A stretch of DNA of 64,000 bases, taken from contig CAMDDL010000001.1 of the NCBI GenBank assembly GCA_945891505.1, forward strand, positions 1 through 64,000, read 5' to 3'. The position numbers were made by a program, and so were the translations under genes. Numbering within the stretch: position 1 is the first letter of the stretch; each line of letters starts with the position of its first letter. The notes beneath the pieces are model-generated. The model saw only the letters and a program-made list of their open reading frames with translations, had not been told where the DNA came from and did not search any database. The stretch is from Maricaulis salignorans. Its GTDB lineage: Bacteria; Pseudomonadota; Alphaproteobacteria; Caulobacterales; Aquidulcibacteraceae. Below are positions 41,332-50,056 of the stretch, one piece after another.

Positions 41332-43797
41332 ATGTTGGCGGCGATTCCGCCAGATTTGCCGATCGTTGCCGTGTTAGACCGCCTGTTGGAGGTTCTGCGC
41401 ACCCAGTCTTCTGCGGTTTTGGTGGCACCACCCGGGGCAGGTAAAACCACCTCTGTGCCCTTAGCCCTGCTCGATCAGCCGTGGGCTGCGGGCAAAAAGA
41501 TCTTGATGCTCGCACCAAGGCGCTTGGCAGCGCGGGCCGCCGCCGCACGTATGGCGGACTTGCTAGGCGAGACTTTAGGCGACACCGTTGGCTATCAGGT
41601 ACGGCTGGATAAGAAGATCACAGCACGGACCCGGATTGAAGTTATCACTGAAGGCATCCTCACAAGGCGTATGCTGACGGACCCTGAATTGAGTGATGTA
41701 GCCGCAGTGATCTTCGATGAAGTTCATGAGCGCAATCTTGAGGGCGATTTAGGTCTAGCGCTCGCGCTCGATATTCAAGCGGGACTGCGTGAGGATTTGC
41801 GCCTGATTGCCATGTCGGCAACAATTGAGGGTGGGCGATTGGCAGCGCAGTTGGGTGGTGCCGAATTGATCGAGAGCGCCGGTAGGCTCTACCCGATTGA
41901 GACCCTCTATGTTGGCCGATCCCACGATCAACCAATTGAAATACAAGCGGCCAACATGGCGCTGAAGGCTTTTTCGAAAGGGCCGGGGGATGTTTTAGTT
42001 TTCTTGCCCGGCACCGCCGAAATCAACCGCGCCCTTGAAGCCATTCAGGCCAAAGCAGAGGCTTTATCCTGCACGGTCATTGCTTTGCACGGCTCCCTAA
42101 GCCCAGCTGAACAGGATCAAGCGCTTCGGCTTCAAGCTGGCGGGCGGCGCAAAATCATTCTTTCAACAGCAATTTCGGAGACCAGTCTCACCATTGAAGG
42201 CGTGCAGATTGTTGTCGATGCTGGACTATCGCGTAGAGCAGCCTTTGAACCCGATAGTGGTTTGACCCGCTTGGTGACGGTGCGCGCCAGTCGCGCCGCG
42301 TGCGATCAACGTCGCGGGCGGGCAGGTCGAACGGCACCAGGCCAGTGCTATCGTTTATGGGAAGAGGCGGAGATGGGTGCGTTTCCAGCCTATGATCGGC
42401 CGGAAATTTTGGAAGCAGACCTCGCCCCTTTGGTCTTGACCTTGTCGTCTTTTGGCGTGTCAGAGCCTTCAAGCCTGAAGTGGTTGGACCCACCTCCCGT
42501 GCCAGCCCTACAAGAAGCCACCAAGCTTCTCATCGACTTGGAAGCGCTTGAGCCACAGGCTGGTCAAGCCCCGCGCCTGACCCCACATGGCAAGAAATTG
42601 GTGGGCTTTGGCTTGCCACCGCGATTGGCACATATGATCGTGCGGGCCGGGGAAATTGGATTTGGAAGTACGGCTGCGCATTTGGCTGCTTTGTTGAGTG
42701 AGCGTGGGCTTGGCGGCACGTCCATTGATCTTGAACAGCGCCTCATCTCGTTTGCACGCGACCGTACTCCGCGAGCAACAAAAGCCCGTGCGCAAGCACT
42801 TGGCTGGGCGCGGCAAGTCGGGGCGCAGGAGTCACCCGTCGCAGAATTGGCAGGCAGAGCACTTGCGCTTGCTTTTCCCGAACGTGTCGCCAAGGCGCGA
42901 GATCGGCGGGGCGGATTTATCTTGGCCAATGGCAGTGGCGGGGAGTTGCCCGCGCACGAAGCTTTAGCAACAGCAGAATTTCTCGCCATTGGTACCCTAC
43001 AAGGCAAAGCGGCCAATGCGCGCATTGGGGAAGCGGCACGGCTCGACCGATCCGATCTTGAAGAGCTCTTTTCAGCCCAGATCGTAACCCGAACCCAGAC
43101 ACAATTTGATCGTACGCGCGGGACAATGCAGGGTCGCCATCAACGCCGCCTCGGCGCGCTTTTCCTCGAAGAGCGCCCAGTTTCCTTGACTGCGGATCAG
43201 ATTGAAGCAGGCCTGCTCGACGCTGTACGCAGCCTTGGCATTGACAAGCTCACTTGGTCTGATCGCGCACAATCCTATGTTCAACGCCTAAACTGGCTGT
43301 ACGCGCGTGATCCAGACCAATGGCCACAGGGCAAACCCGGTGCCTTAGAAGACACTCTTGAGGCTTGGTTGGCACCAGCATTGAACGGGGTGAAAACTTT
43401 GTCGGATGTCGATGTAGCTCAAGCCCTAGAGAACACATTGTCTTGGCCAGAGCGGCAGGCTCTGGCCCAAGCCGCCCCAACTCACTTTGAGACACCACTC
43501 GAAACTCGCCACATGATTGATTATTCGGCTGAGCAGGGGCCGACCGTGGCGGTACGCGTGCAGGAATTGTTTGGGCTTGAACGTCACCCCATGTTGGCGG
43601 GTGGGCAAGTGCCTTTGGTCTTCCAATTGCTTTCCCCTGCTCACCGCCCGATTGCCGTGACTTCAAATTTGCCGGAGTTCTGGAAGGCCGGTTGGCACGA
43701 TGTCCGCAAAGACATGAAGGCGCGCTATCCCCGACATGTCTGGCCGGATGATCCCGCAACTGCGCAACCCACGGCGCGGGCCAAGCCGCGCACTTGA
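41332..43797 (+). CDS. hrpB: ATP-dependent RNA helicase HrpB
   Basis: DEAH/DExH-box helicase of 821 aa. Walker A VAPPGAGKTTSVPLALL, motif II FDEVHERNLEGDL, motif III MSATIEGG, motif VI QRRGRAGRTAPGQCYRLW, a helicase-associated HA2 segment (LTPHGKKLVGFGLPPRLAHMI), and the HrpB C-terminal domain with WPERQALAQAAPTHFETP. Its cellular substrate is unknown in bacteria. ATG is 6 bp past the prfB stop, so they are cotranscribed. Confidence 0.95.
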   Translation: MLAAIPPDLPIVAVLDRLLEVLRTQSSAVLVAPPGAGKTTSVPLALLDQPWAAGKKILMLAPRRLAARAAAARMADLLGETLGDTVGYQVRLDKKITARTRIEVITEGILTRRMLTDPELSDVAAVIFDEVHERNLEGDLGLALALDIQAGLREDLRLIAMSATIEGGRLAAQLGGAELIESAGRLYPIETLYVGRSHDQPIEIQAANMALKAFSKGPGDVLVFLPGTAEINRALEAIQAKAEALSCTVIALHGSLSPAEQDQALRLQAGGRRKIILSTAISETSLTIEGVQIVVDAGLSRRAAFEPDSGLTRLVTVRASRAACDQRRGRAGRTAPGQCYRLWEEAEMGAFPAYDRPEILEADLAPLVLTLSSFGVSEPSSLKWLDPPPVPALQEATKLLIDLEALEPQAGQAPRLTPHGKKLVGFGLPPRLAHMIVRAGEIGFGSTAAHLAALLSERGLGGTSIDLEQRLISFARDRTPRATKARAQALGWARQVGAQESPVAELAGRALALAFPERVAKARDRRGGFILANGSGGELPAHEALATAEFLAIGTLQGKAANARIGEAARLDRSDLEELFSAQIVTRTQTQFDRTRGTMQGRHQRRLGALFLEERPVSLTADQIEAGLLDAVRSLGIDKLTWSDRAQSYVQRLNWLYARDPDQWPQGKPGALEDTLEAWLAPALNGVKTLSDVDVAQALENTLSWPERQALAQAAPTHFETPLETRHMIDYSAEQGPTVAVRVQELFGLERHPMLAGGQVPLVFQLLSPAHRPIAVTSNLPEFWKAGWHDVRKDMKARYPRHVWPDDPATAQPTARAKPRT

Positions 43798-43827
43798 CCT
43801 TCCTAGCGGGGCGCGTGAGGAAGGGGC

Positions 43828-44808
43828 ATGACCTTACCCACTTTCGCTGATGTGCTAGAAGCAGATCGCCGCATCCGCCCCCTCGCTTTGGTAACCCCTT
43901 TGCTGCGCGCTGATGCGCTGGATCAAGCAAGCGGTGGCCAAATCTTTGTTAAAGCCGATTGCTTGCAACCGCGCGGTGCTTTCAAGATGCGCGGTGCCGC
44001 CAATGCGATGTTGAAGATTCCAGTTCAGGATCGAGCCAAAGGCGTCGTTGCCTTCTCATCTGGCAATCACGCCCAAGGGATTGCTTATGTCGCCAAGCAT
44101 TTGGGGATGTCGGCAACCATTGTGGTGCCATCCGATGCGCCGAAGGGAAAGCTCGAGTCCGTAGAGGCCGACGGCGGCAAGATTGTAACCTATGACCGCG
44201 TTCTTGAGAGCCGCGAGGCCATTGGCGCAGCACTCGCTGAAGAGACAGGCGCTACCCTGATTCCACCGTTTGATCATCCCGATGTGATTGCCGGGCAGGG
44301 AACCTGCGGCCTCGAAATCATCAATCAAGTCAGAGAATTAGGGTTGGAACTTGATGCGTTGGTTAGTTGTGCCAGTGGTGGTGGTTTGGCGGCGGGCATT
44401 GGCCTTGCTTTAGAAGCGCTATCGCCCAAAACCCAATTGATTGGGGCAGAGCCTGTCTCGCACGATGATCTGTCGCGCTCGCTCGCCTTGGGTCACCGCG
44501 TCGCCAATGAGCCGGGCACCCGCACCATCCAAGATGCTTTAATGACTCAAATCCCTGGTGAATTGACGTTTCCAATTCTTGCCCGCGTTGGGACCAAAGG
44601 CGTCGCCGTCAGTGACGATGAAGTCTTACACGCAATGGCATTTGCTTTCAAATATCTGAGGATCGTTCTCGAGCCAGGTGGGGCAGCGGCACTGGCAGCT
44701 GTCTTGTCCGGCAAGGTGGCGGGCAAAGGCCAAGTAATTGCCGTGACTGGCAGCGGCGGCAATGTCGATCCTGAGATTTTCATGCGTGCATTGGCGATCC
44801 GGGTTTAG
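43828..44808 (+). CDS. Threonine/serine dehydratase-like PLP enzyme
   Basis: Fold-type II PLP enzyme of 326 aa without an ACT regulatory domain, so of the catabolic threonine dehydratase or serine racemase kind. PLP lysine is in QPRGAFKMRGAANAML, SSGNHAQGIAYVAK is the substrate loop, SGGGLAAGIGLAL the phosphate-binding glycine loop, and GSGGNVDPE closes the site. It starts 30 bp after hrpB. Converts Thr to 2-oxobutyrate or Ser to pyruvate; which one is not decidable here. Confidence 0.9.
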   Translation: MTLPTFADVLEADRRIRPLALVTPLLRADALDQASGGQIFVKADCLQPRGAFKMRGAANAMLKIPVQDRAKGVVAFSSGNHAQGIAYVAKHLGMSATIVVPSDAPKGKLESVEADGGKIVTYDRVLESREAIGAALAEETGATLIPPFDHPDVIAGQGTCGLEIINQVRELGLELDALVSCASGGGLAAGIGLALEALSPKTQLIGAEPVSHDDLSRSLALGHRVANEPGTRTIQDALMTQIPGELTFPILARVGTKGVAVSDDEVLHAMAFAFKYLRIVLEPGGAAALAAVLSGKVAGKGQVIAVTGSGGNVDPEIFMRALAIRV

Positions 44809-44818
44809 AACGGCTTTT

Positions 44819-46084
44819 TCAACTTTGCGCAGAGGCCTGATCAGCCCGGAACTGACGCGCGCTGGTCGCCGCGATCCCGGTGGCGATGAGCAAGCAAAAG
44901 GCTGCTAAGCTTAAGGCAAGACCCGGTAGAGTGGGTTCTCTTACAGGCGCGATTGACCATGCAAATATAGCGGTAAAGACAAGTGGGCCGACCATGCTGG
45001 TCGCTGCTTGAACCGCACCGACGGCCCCCTGCAAGCGCCCTTGTTCGTCCGGGCCGATCTGCCGTGTCAGTAAGGACTGGATGGCTGCTCCATAAATGCC
45101 AGCCAAGGACGCAATCGGGACTGAAGCCCAAAGAATGTATTGATTGGGTGCCCATGCATAAAGCCCATAGCCAACAGCGCCCAACAACAGCCCCACAATC
45201 AGAGTCGAAACCTCGCCAATACGGCGGATAATCCTGCCGACTAGGGCTGCTTGAACAATCATGGACGACAGGCCAACCAATCCCAAGGTGAGGCCTGCCA
45301 CATCAGACTCCCACCCGTAACGATAAAAGCCATAAAGGACAAAGGTGGCTGGGTAGACGACTTGGGCGAAGTCGCACAGACCGCGGATCAAGGCGAGTTT
45401 CAAGATTTTCGGGTTTGATCCCAAAAATTGCAGCGAGTCGATCGGATTGGCGCTATTCCATCGAAAGGGCCTGCGATTTTCCGGCGACAGGGATTCCTTG
45501 AGCATAAACAGCCCAAATAGACCGTTCGCTGTGCAGAGCCCGGCTGCGACAAAAAATGGGAGCCGCAAGTCAATCTGCCCGAGGTAGCCACCAATGGCCG
45601 GGCCTAAAATAAAGCCCAAACCAAAAGCGGCACCCAACATGCCAAACTTTTGCGCCCGCGTTTCCACCGGTTCGCTGTCGGCCACATAGGCATTGGCAGC
45701 AGAACCCACGGCGCTGACAGCCCCAGAGAGAACCCGCGATAAAAGCAGGATCCAAAAGGTTGGCGCAAAAGCCGTCATTAGATTGGCAAGTGCTTGTCCA
45801 AAGTTCGAAATCAACAAAATGGGTTTGCGTCCTATTTGGTCGGACATCGCACCTAAGATTGGCATACTGATGAACTGCATCAGAGCCCAGAAAAAACCAA
45901 AAATCCCAATCATGTGGGCCGCTTCACCCACGTCTCCGCCCGTCATGTCCTTCAACAGATTCGGCAAGACAGGAACAATCATGCCCAACGCCAGCATATC
46001 CAACGTAATGGTAATAAAAACAAAGATAAAGCCGGATGAAGTGCGCTTCTCTGGCACTGCATCGATAGGGGTAGGTGGGGTCAT
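44819..46084 (-). CDS. MFS transporter, TetA-like
   Basis: Twelve-helix major facilitator exporter of 421 aa from ATG 46084 (MTPPTPIDAVPEKR); the longer frame to 46246 runs through the control region. MFS signature in loop 2-3: GAMSDQIGRKPILLIS; motif C-like GAAFGLGFILGPAIGGYLG in helix 5, the antiporter pattern. The closest familiar subgroup is TetA/TCR, but chromosomal members export many compounds and no resistance should be assumed. Convergent with the dehydratase gene (10-bp gap). Confidence 0.92.
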   Translation of the reverse strand: MTPPTPIDAVPEKRTSSGFIFVFITITLDMLALGMIVPVLPNLLKDMTGGDVGEAAHMIGIFGFFWALMQFISMPILGAMSDQIGRKPILLISNFGQALANLMTAFAPTFWILLLSRVLSGAVSAVGSAANAYVADSEPVETRAQKFGMLGAAFGLGFILGPAIGGYLGQIDLRLPFFVAAGLCTANGLFGLFMLKESLSPENRRPFRWNSANPIDSLQFLGSNPKILKLALIRGLCDFAQVVYPATFVLYGFYRYGWESDVAGLTLGLVGLSSMIVQAALVGRIIRRIGEVSTLIVGLLLGAVGYGLYAWAPNQYILWASVPIASLAGIYGAAIQSLLTRQIGPDEQGRLQGAVGAVQAATSMVGPLVFTAIFAWSIAPVREPTLPGLALSLAAFCLLIATGIAATSARQFRADQASAQS

Positions 46085-46329
46085 GGGGTTGTGTGGCAGA
46101 AAATTCGTGCAGCGACCATAGGTGACGCATAAAAAAGCGTCATGCACACGCTGTATGCAGTGCCGTGTCATGACAGCTTCATTTCTATCTGCTAACCTAA
46201 GATCAGTTAGAGATCGTGTTGGAATCGCGTTTATATCATTTGGCATTCAAAAATTTGAACCGCTCAAGATACAGCAGCATGTCATGAAGTTGAATGCGCA
46301 AGGCTGAGTTAAGAATACTGGAGCATCTT

Positions 46330-46488
46330 ATGAAAGAAGTCGCACAATCGTTGGCTTTATGGATCGTTTTGGCCAGTCTCGTTATGTTCGTATCGCGGAC
46401 AGAGGCTCAAAGCAGCTACCCTCAGCAAGCAAGCACCTGCATCGAAGGTCTCATCTTAACCGATATCAGCACTTATTCGTGTCGATAA
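46330..46488 (+). CDS. Small secreted peptide, unknown
   Basis: 52-aa ORF with a good ribosome site (GGAG, 7 nt before ATG 46330) and a clear signal peptide: short charged start MKEV, hydrophobic core LALWIVLASLVMFV, cleavage after TEA. The mature part would be about 26 residues, with Cys at two places (STCIEG and TYSCR), able to form a disulfide. I know no family. A longer frame from 46294 adds 12 residues without a better ribosome site. It is isolated, 245 bp from the MFS gene and 270 bp before gatC. Confidence 0.5.
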   Translation: MKEVAQSLALWIVLASLVMFVSRTEAQSSYPQQASTCIEGLILTDISTYSCR

Positions 46489-46603
46489 GGCGGAGAGGAA
46501 CAATCTGCGCCTTCACCGCTCTTTATCAGCCCTTTTGCCTCTCGACATTTTTTCGTTCGTCCCAAGGTTTTTAGCTTTCCGTCCTGATTGATTGAACCGT
46601 TAC

Positions 46604-46609
46604 TATAAT
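46604..46609 (+). promoter_or_regulatory. Candidate -10 box for gatCA
   Basis: A perfect TATAAT stands in the 270-bp gap between the small peptide gene and gatC. No good -35 lies at 16-18 nt, so the site is tentative; the 46489-46758 gap otherwise shows no gene. Confidence 0.3.
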
Positions 46610-46758
46610 CCCCTGCGTTGGACGGGGGATAACTAAATGGCGATCACGCCTCCTATGCTGCTTCTCCCTGCCATCGAATAGCGTGCTTACTGGCCTGAAT
46701 CCTTGCTCTTGGCGGCATGAGCCGTTAGCGACAAGTCGACAACAAGGACCTTCAACCC

Positions 46759-47046
46759 ATGGCAGTAGACGCAAATACCGTGCGGCGTGTCGCCCGATTG
46801 GCACGCATTCACGAACCTGATTCCCGCCTTGAAAGCTTAGCTGGCGAATTGAACACGATCCTCGGCTGGATCGAGATGCTCAATGAAGTTGATGTTGAAG
46901 GCGTTGAGCCGATGACAAGCGCCGTGGAAACAACGCTGCCGCTACGCGATGATGTTGTGACGGACGGCGGCAATTCGCAAAAAATCGTCGCCAATGCGCC
47001 TCGTAGTGCAGATGGATTCTTTGTGGTTCCAAAGGTGGTTGAATAA
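46759..47046 (+). CDS. gatC: Asp/Glu-tRNA amidotransferase subunit C
   Basis: Smallest subunit of GatCAB, stabilising GatA. 95 aa with the family pattern VRRVARLARIHEP, ELNTILGWIEMLNEVDVEGVEPM and the C-terminal NAPRSADGFFVVPKVVE. gatA starts directly after its stop. GatCAB converts Glu-tRNA-Gln to Gln-tRNA-Gln, fitting the GltX found upstream. Confidence 0.96.
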   Translation: MAVDANTVRRVARLARIHEPDSRLESLAGELNTILGWIEMLNEVDVEGVEPMTSAVETTLPLRDDVVTDGGNSQKIVANAPRSADGFFVVPKVVE

Positions 47047-48525
47047 ATGACCAAATTGACTGAGCTGACCCTAGCCGCAGCCCGCGACGGCTTGGCGTCG
47101 AAGGCCTTTTCCGCTGTCGAACTGGCCACAGCGTTTAATGCCGCGATCGAAGCCACCAATCCGCACCTCAATGCCTATGTTGTCACCACGCCTGAGAAAG
47201 CGCTGGAAATGGCTGCTGCGTCTGATGCGCGCTTGAAGGATGGCAAGGCTGGCCGCTTGGAAGGCATTCCCCTGGGCATCAAGGATTTGTTCTGCACAGA
47301 AGGTGTGCGCGCAACCGCCTGTTCCAACATTCTAGGTGAGTTCAAGCCAACTTATGAAAGCACCGTCACCAGCCAGTTATGGCGCGATGGTGCGGTGATG
47401 TTGGGCAAGCTCAATATGGATGAGTTTGCCATGGGCTCGTCCAATGAGACCAGCCGCTTTGGCCCTGTCGTTAATCCGTGGAAGCGTCAGGACGGGGCCA
47501 ATGCTTCATTGACCCCCGGCGGCTCTTCTGGCGGGTCTGCTGCAGCAGTTGCCGCAGACTTGTGCTTAGGTGCGACGGCAACCGACACCGGCGGCTCGAT
47601 CCGCCAGCCTGCGGCCTTCACGGGCACCGTTGGGATCAAGCCAACCTATGGCCGCGCAAGCCGCTTTGGCATTGTTGCCTTCGCCAGCTCGCTCGATCAA
47701 GCTGGTCCAATTGCCAAGACGGTTTTGGACAGCGCGATCTTGTTGGAGTCGATGTGCGGTCACGACCCTAAGGACTCCACCAGCCTGCAAATCCCCGTGC
47801 CTGATTTTGCTGCCGCTGTCGCCCGTGGCGTCAAAGGTTTGAAGATTGGGGTACCCAAGGAATACCGGGTCGATGGCATGCCAGAGGCAATCGAAAAGCT
47901 GTGGAGCGATGGCATCGCTTGGCTGAAAGATGCAGGCGCGGAAATCGTCGATGTTTCTCTGCCACATACCAAATATGCTTTGCCCTGCTATTATATCGTA
48001 GCCCCAGCCGAAGCTTCTTCCAACCTTGCGCGCTATGATGGCATGCGCTTTGGCGCACGCGTCGAGGGTGAAACCTTGACCGAAGTCTATGAGCAAAGCC
48101 GGGCGCAAGGCTTTGGCAATGAAGTTAAGCGGCGCATTCTGATTGGTACTTATGTGCTGTCTGCTGGCTATTATGATGCCTATTATCTGCGTGCCCAACG
48201 GGTCCGCACGAAGATTGCCGAAGACTTCCGGTTGGCTTGGCAGAAGTGCGATGCGCTTTTGACCCCAACCGCGCCATCTGCGGCGTTTGGCTTGGGCGAA
48301 AAGAGTGATGACCCTATTCAGATGTATCTGAATGACGTCTTCACCGTGACAGCCAACCTCGCCGGGCTGCCCGGAATTTCAGTGCCTGCGGCGCTGGATT
48401 CTCAAGGTCTCCCCTTGGGGCTGCAAGTCATTGGGCGGGCCTTGGATGAAGAGACGGTGTTTGCGGTTGCCGGTGTCCTCGAAGCACAATCAGGTTTCAA
48501 CGCTAAGGCGAAATCTTGGTGGTAA
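47047..48525 (+). CDS. gatA: Asp/Glu-tRNA amidotransferase subunit A
   Basis: Amidase subunit of GatCAB that releases ammonia from glutamine. 492 aa with the Ser-cisSer-Lys triad: Lys in [11 protein letters not shown], cis-Ser in [15 protein letters not shown], and the nucleophile Ser in [12 protein letters not shown]. gatB, often next in this cluster, is not adjacent; a flavoprotein gene follows 53 bp later. gatB must lie elsewhere. Confidence 0.97.
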   Translation: MTKLTELTLAAARDGLASKAFSAVELATAFNAAIEATNPHLNAYVVTTPEKALEMAAASDARLKDGKAGRLEGIPLGIKDLFCTEGVRATACSNILGEFKPTYESTVTSQLWRDGAVMLGKLNMDEFAMGSSNETSRFGPVVNPWKRQDGANASLTPGGSSGGSAAAVAADLCLGATATDTGGSIRQPAAFTGTVGIKPTYGRASRFGIVAFASSLDQAGPIAKTVLDSAILLESMCGHDPKDSTSLQIPVPDFAAAVARGVKGLKIGVPKEYRVDGMPEAIEKLWSDGIAWLKDAGAEIVDVSLPHTKYALPCYYIVAPAEASSNLARYDGMRFGARVEGETLTEVYEQSRAQGFGNEVKRRILIGTYVLSAGYYDAYYLRAQRVRTKIAEDFRLAWQKCDALLTPTAPSAAFGLGEKSDDPIQMYLNDVFTVTANLAGLPGISVPAALDSQGLPLGLQVIGRALDEETVFAVAGVLEAQSGFNAKAKSWW

Positions 48526-48578
48526 ATCCTTTCGCAAGCCTCTAAGAACCTCGAGGTTTGATTCAGGAAGGGCCAATC

Positions 48579-49973
48579 ATGGAAACCGATTATCTGATTG
48601 TTGGGGCGGGGGCGGTTGGTCTTGCCTTTGCCGATACATTGTTGGCAGAGACTGACGCCCACATCACTATCGTTGATCGCCACGGTAAACCCGGTGGGCA
48701 TTGGAACGATGCCTATAGTTTTGTCTCCTTGCACCAGCCTTCCGCCTTTTATGGGGTGAATTCGCTGCCGCTTGGCCATGATCGCATCGATGAAACGGGG
48801 GTTAATCAAGGTCTTTATGAGCTTGCGTCGGGCCCTGAAGTCAGTGGCTATTTTGAGAAGGTGATGAACCAGCGCCTGTTGGCGAGCGGTCGTGTCCAGT
48901 ATTTTCCCATGTCGAATTACAAAGGGGACGGCCGGTTTGTATCCTTGTTGTCGGGCAAGGAAACCCAAGTTCATATCCGCAAGAAGACTGTCGATGCCAC
49001 CTATTTCGGGACCACGGTTCCTTCGACCCACAAGCCGCAATTTGATGTTGAGCCCGGCGTTGATTTTGTGCCGCTCAACGAGTTGCCGCACCTGTGGAAG
49101 CGCAGCCAAAGGATGCCAAAGCATTTTGTGATCGTTGGCGCTGGCAAGACCGCGATGGACGCCGCCTGCTGGCTGTTGGCTTCCGGTGCTGACCCTGACT
49201 CCATCAGTTGGATCATGCCGCGCGATTCTTGGCTGCTCAATCGCCTGAAGACTCAACCCGGTATCGACTTTTTTGAGGAAACGCTCGCGGGCCAAGCCGA
49301 CATGATGGAAGCTTGTGCGTTGGCGACCGATGTCGACGATTTGTTCGACCGCTTGGAAGCATGCGGTGTCATGCTGCGGATTGATCCAAGTGTCCGTCCG
49401 ACAATTCACCGCTATGCCACCGTCTCGACCGGTGAGGTGGCGCAGCTGGCCCGCATCAAGCATGTGATCCGCAAAGGCCGAGTTACCTCGATTAGCCCGA
49501 CCTCGGTTGTACTTGAGGGCGGGCAGGAGACGTTTGGCGAAGGAACCCTCTTCATCGACTGCTCCGCCAGTGCGGTGGAGGATCGCCCCGCTGTGCCCGT
49601 TTTCCAAGGCGATTTGATTGTGCCGCAAATGATCCGCCTTCCTCAGCCCGCATTCAGCGCGGCGCTGACCGCCTATGTTGAGGCCAATTACGAAGATGAT
49701 ACCACCAAGAATGGCCTATGTGGATCAATTCCCTTGCCGCGCACCTTGGAACTGTATCCCCGGGCGGTGCTGGGCAATATGATGAACCAATTGGCGTGGA
49801 GCCAAGACCCCAAACTGCGTGAATGGATTCGTGAGTCGCGTTTGGATGGGTTTGGCAAAGTCATTGCCGCTGTTGATCCAACCGACATGTCGAAAGTGGC
49901 GATCTTGAAGAAGTTCCGCAGCTTTGCCATGCCAGCGGCTGCCAACCTCACCAAATTGATCCCGCCATCTTGA
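48579..49973 (+). CDS. FAD/NAD(P)-binding oxidoreductase
   Basis: Flavoprotein of 464 aa. It starts METDYLIVGAGAVGLAFAD (FAD GxGxxG), has the characteristic GGHWNDAYSFVSLHQPSAFYG stretch split here by one residue from the usual form, and a second Rossmann motif FVIVGAGKTAMDAACWL. The layout is that of class B flavin monooxygenases or related NAD(P)H-dependent enzymes; substrate unknown. ATG 48579 follows GGAAGG. The HMG-CoA-synthase-like gene begins 83 bp downstream on the same strand, a probable functional pair. Confidence 0.85.
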   Translation: METDYLIVGAGAVGLAFADTLLAETDAHITIVDRHGKPGGHWNDAYSFVSLHQPSAFYGVNSLPLGHDRIDETGVNQGLYELASGPEVSGYFEKVMNQRLLASGRVQYFPMSNYKGDGRFVSLLSGKETQVHIRKKTVDATYFGTTVPSTHKPQFDVEPGVDFVPLNELPHLWKRSQRMPKHFVIVGAGKTAMDAACWLLASGADPDSISWIMPRDSWLLNRLKTQPGIDFFEETLAGQADMMEACALATDVDDLFDRLEACGVMLRIDPSVRPTIHRYATVSTGEVAQLARIKHVIRKGRVTSISPTSVVLEGGQETFGEGTLFIDCSASAVEDRPAVPVFQGDLIVPQMIRLPQPAFSAALTAYVEANYEDDTTKNGLCGSIPLPRTLELYPRAVLGNMMNQLAWSQDPKLREWIRESRLDGFGKVIAAVDPTDMSKVAILKKFRSFAMPAAANLTKLIPPS

Positions 49974-50056
49974 AAACGGCACGACCTCGCGCCAAAGTGG
50001 ACTGATACAAGAACGAATAACACTGCTGAATAACACTGCTTGGGGGAGATGGCGCG

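Noticed and set aside
48402-49628. Long minus-strand ORF (408 aa) opposite the flavoprotein
   Set aside because: It shadows a gene with clear Rossmann motifs and has no coding character of its own.
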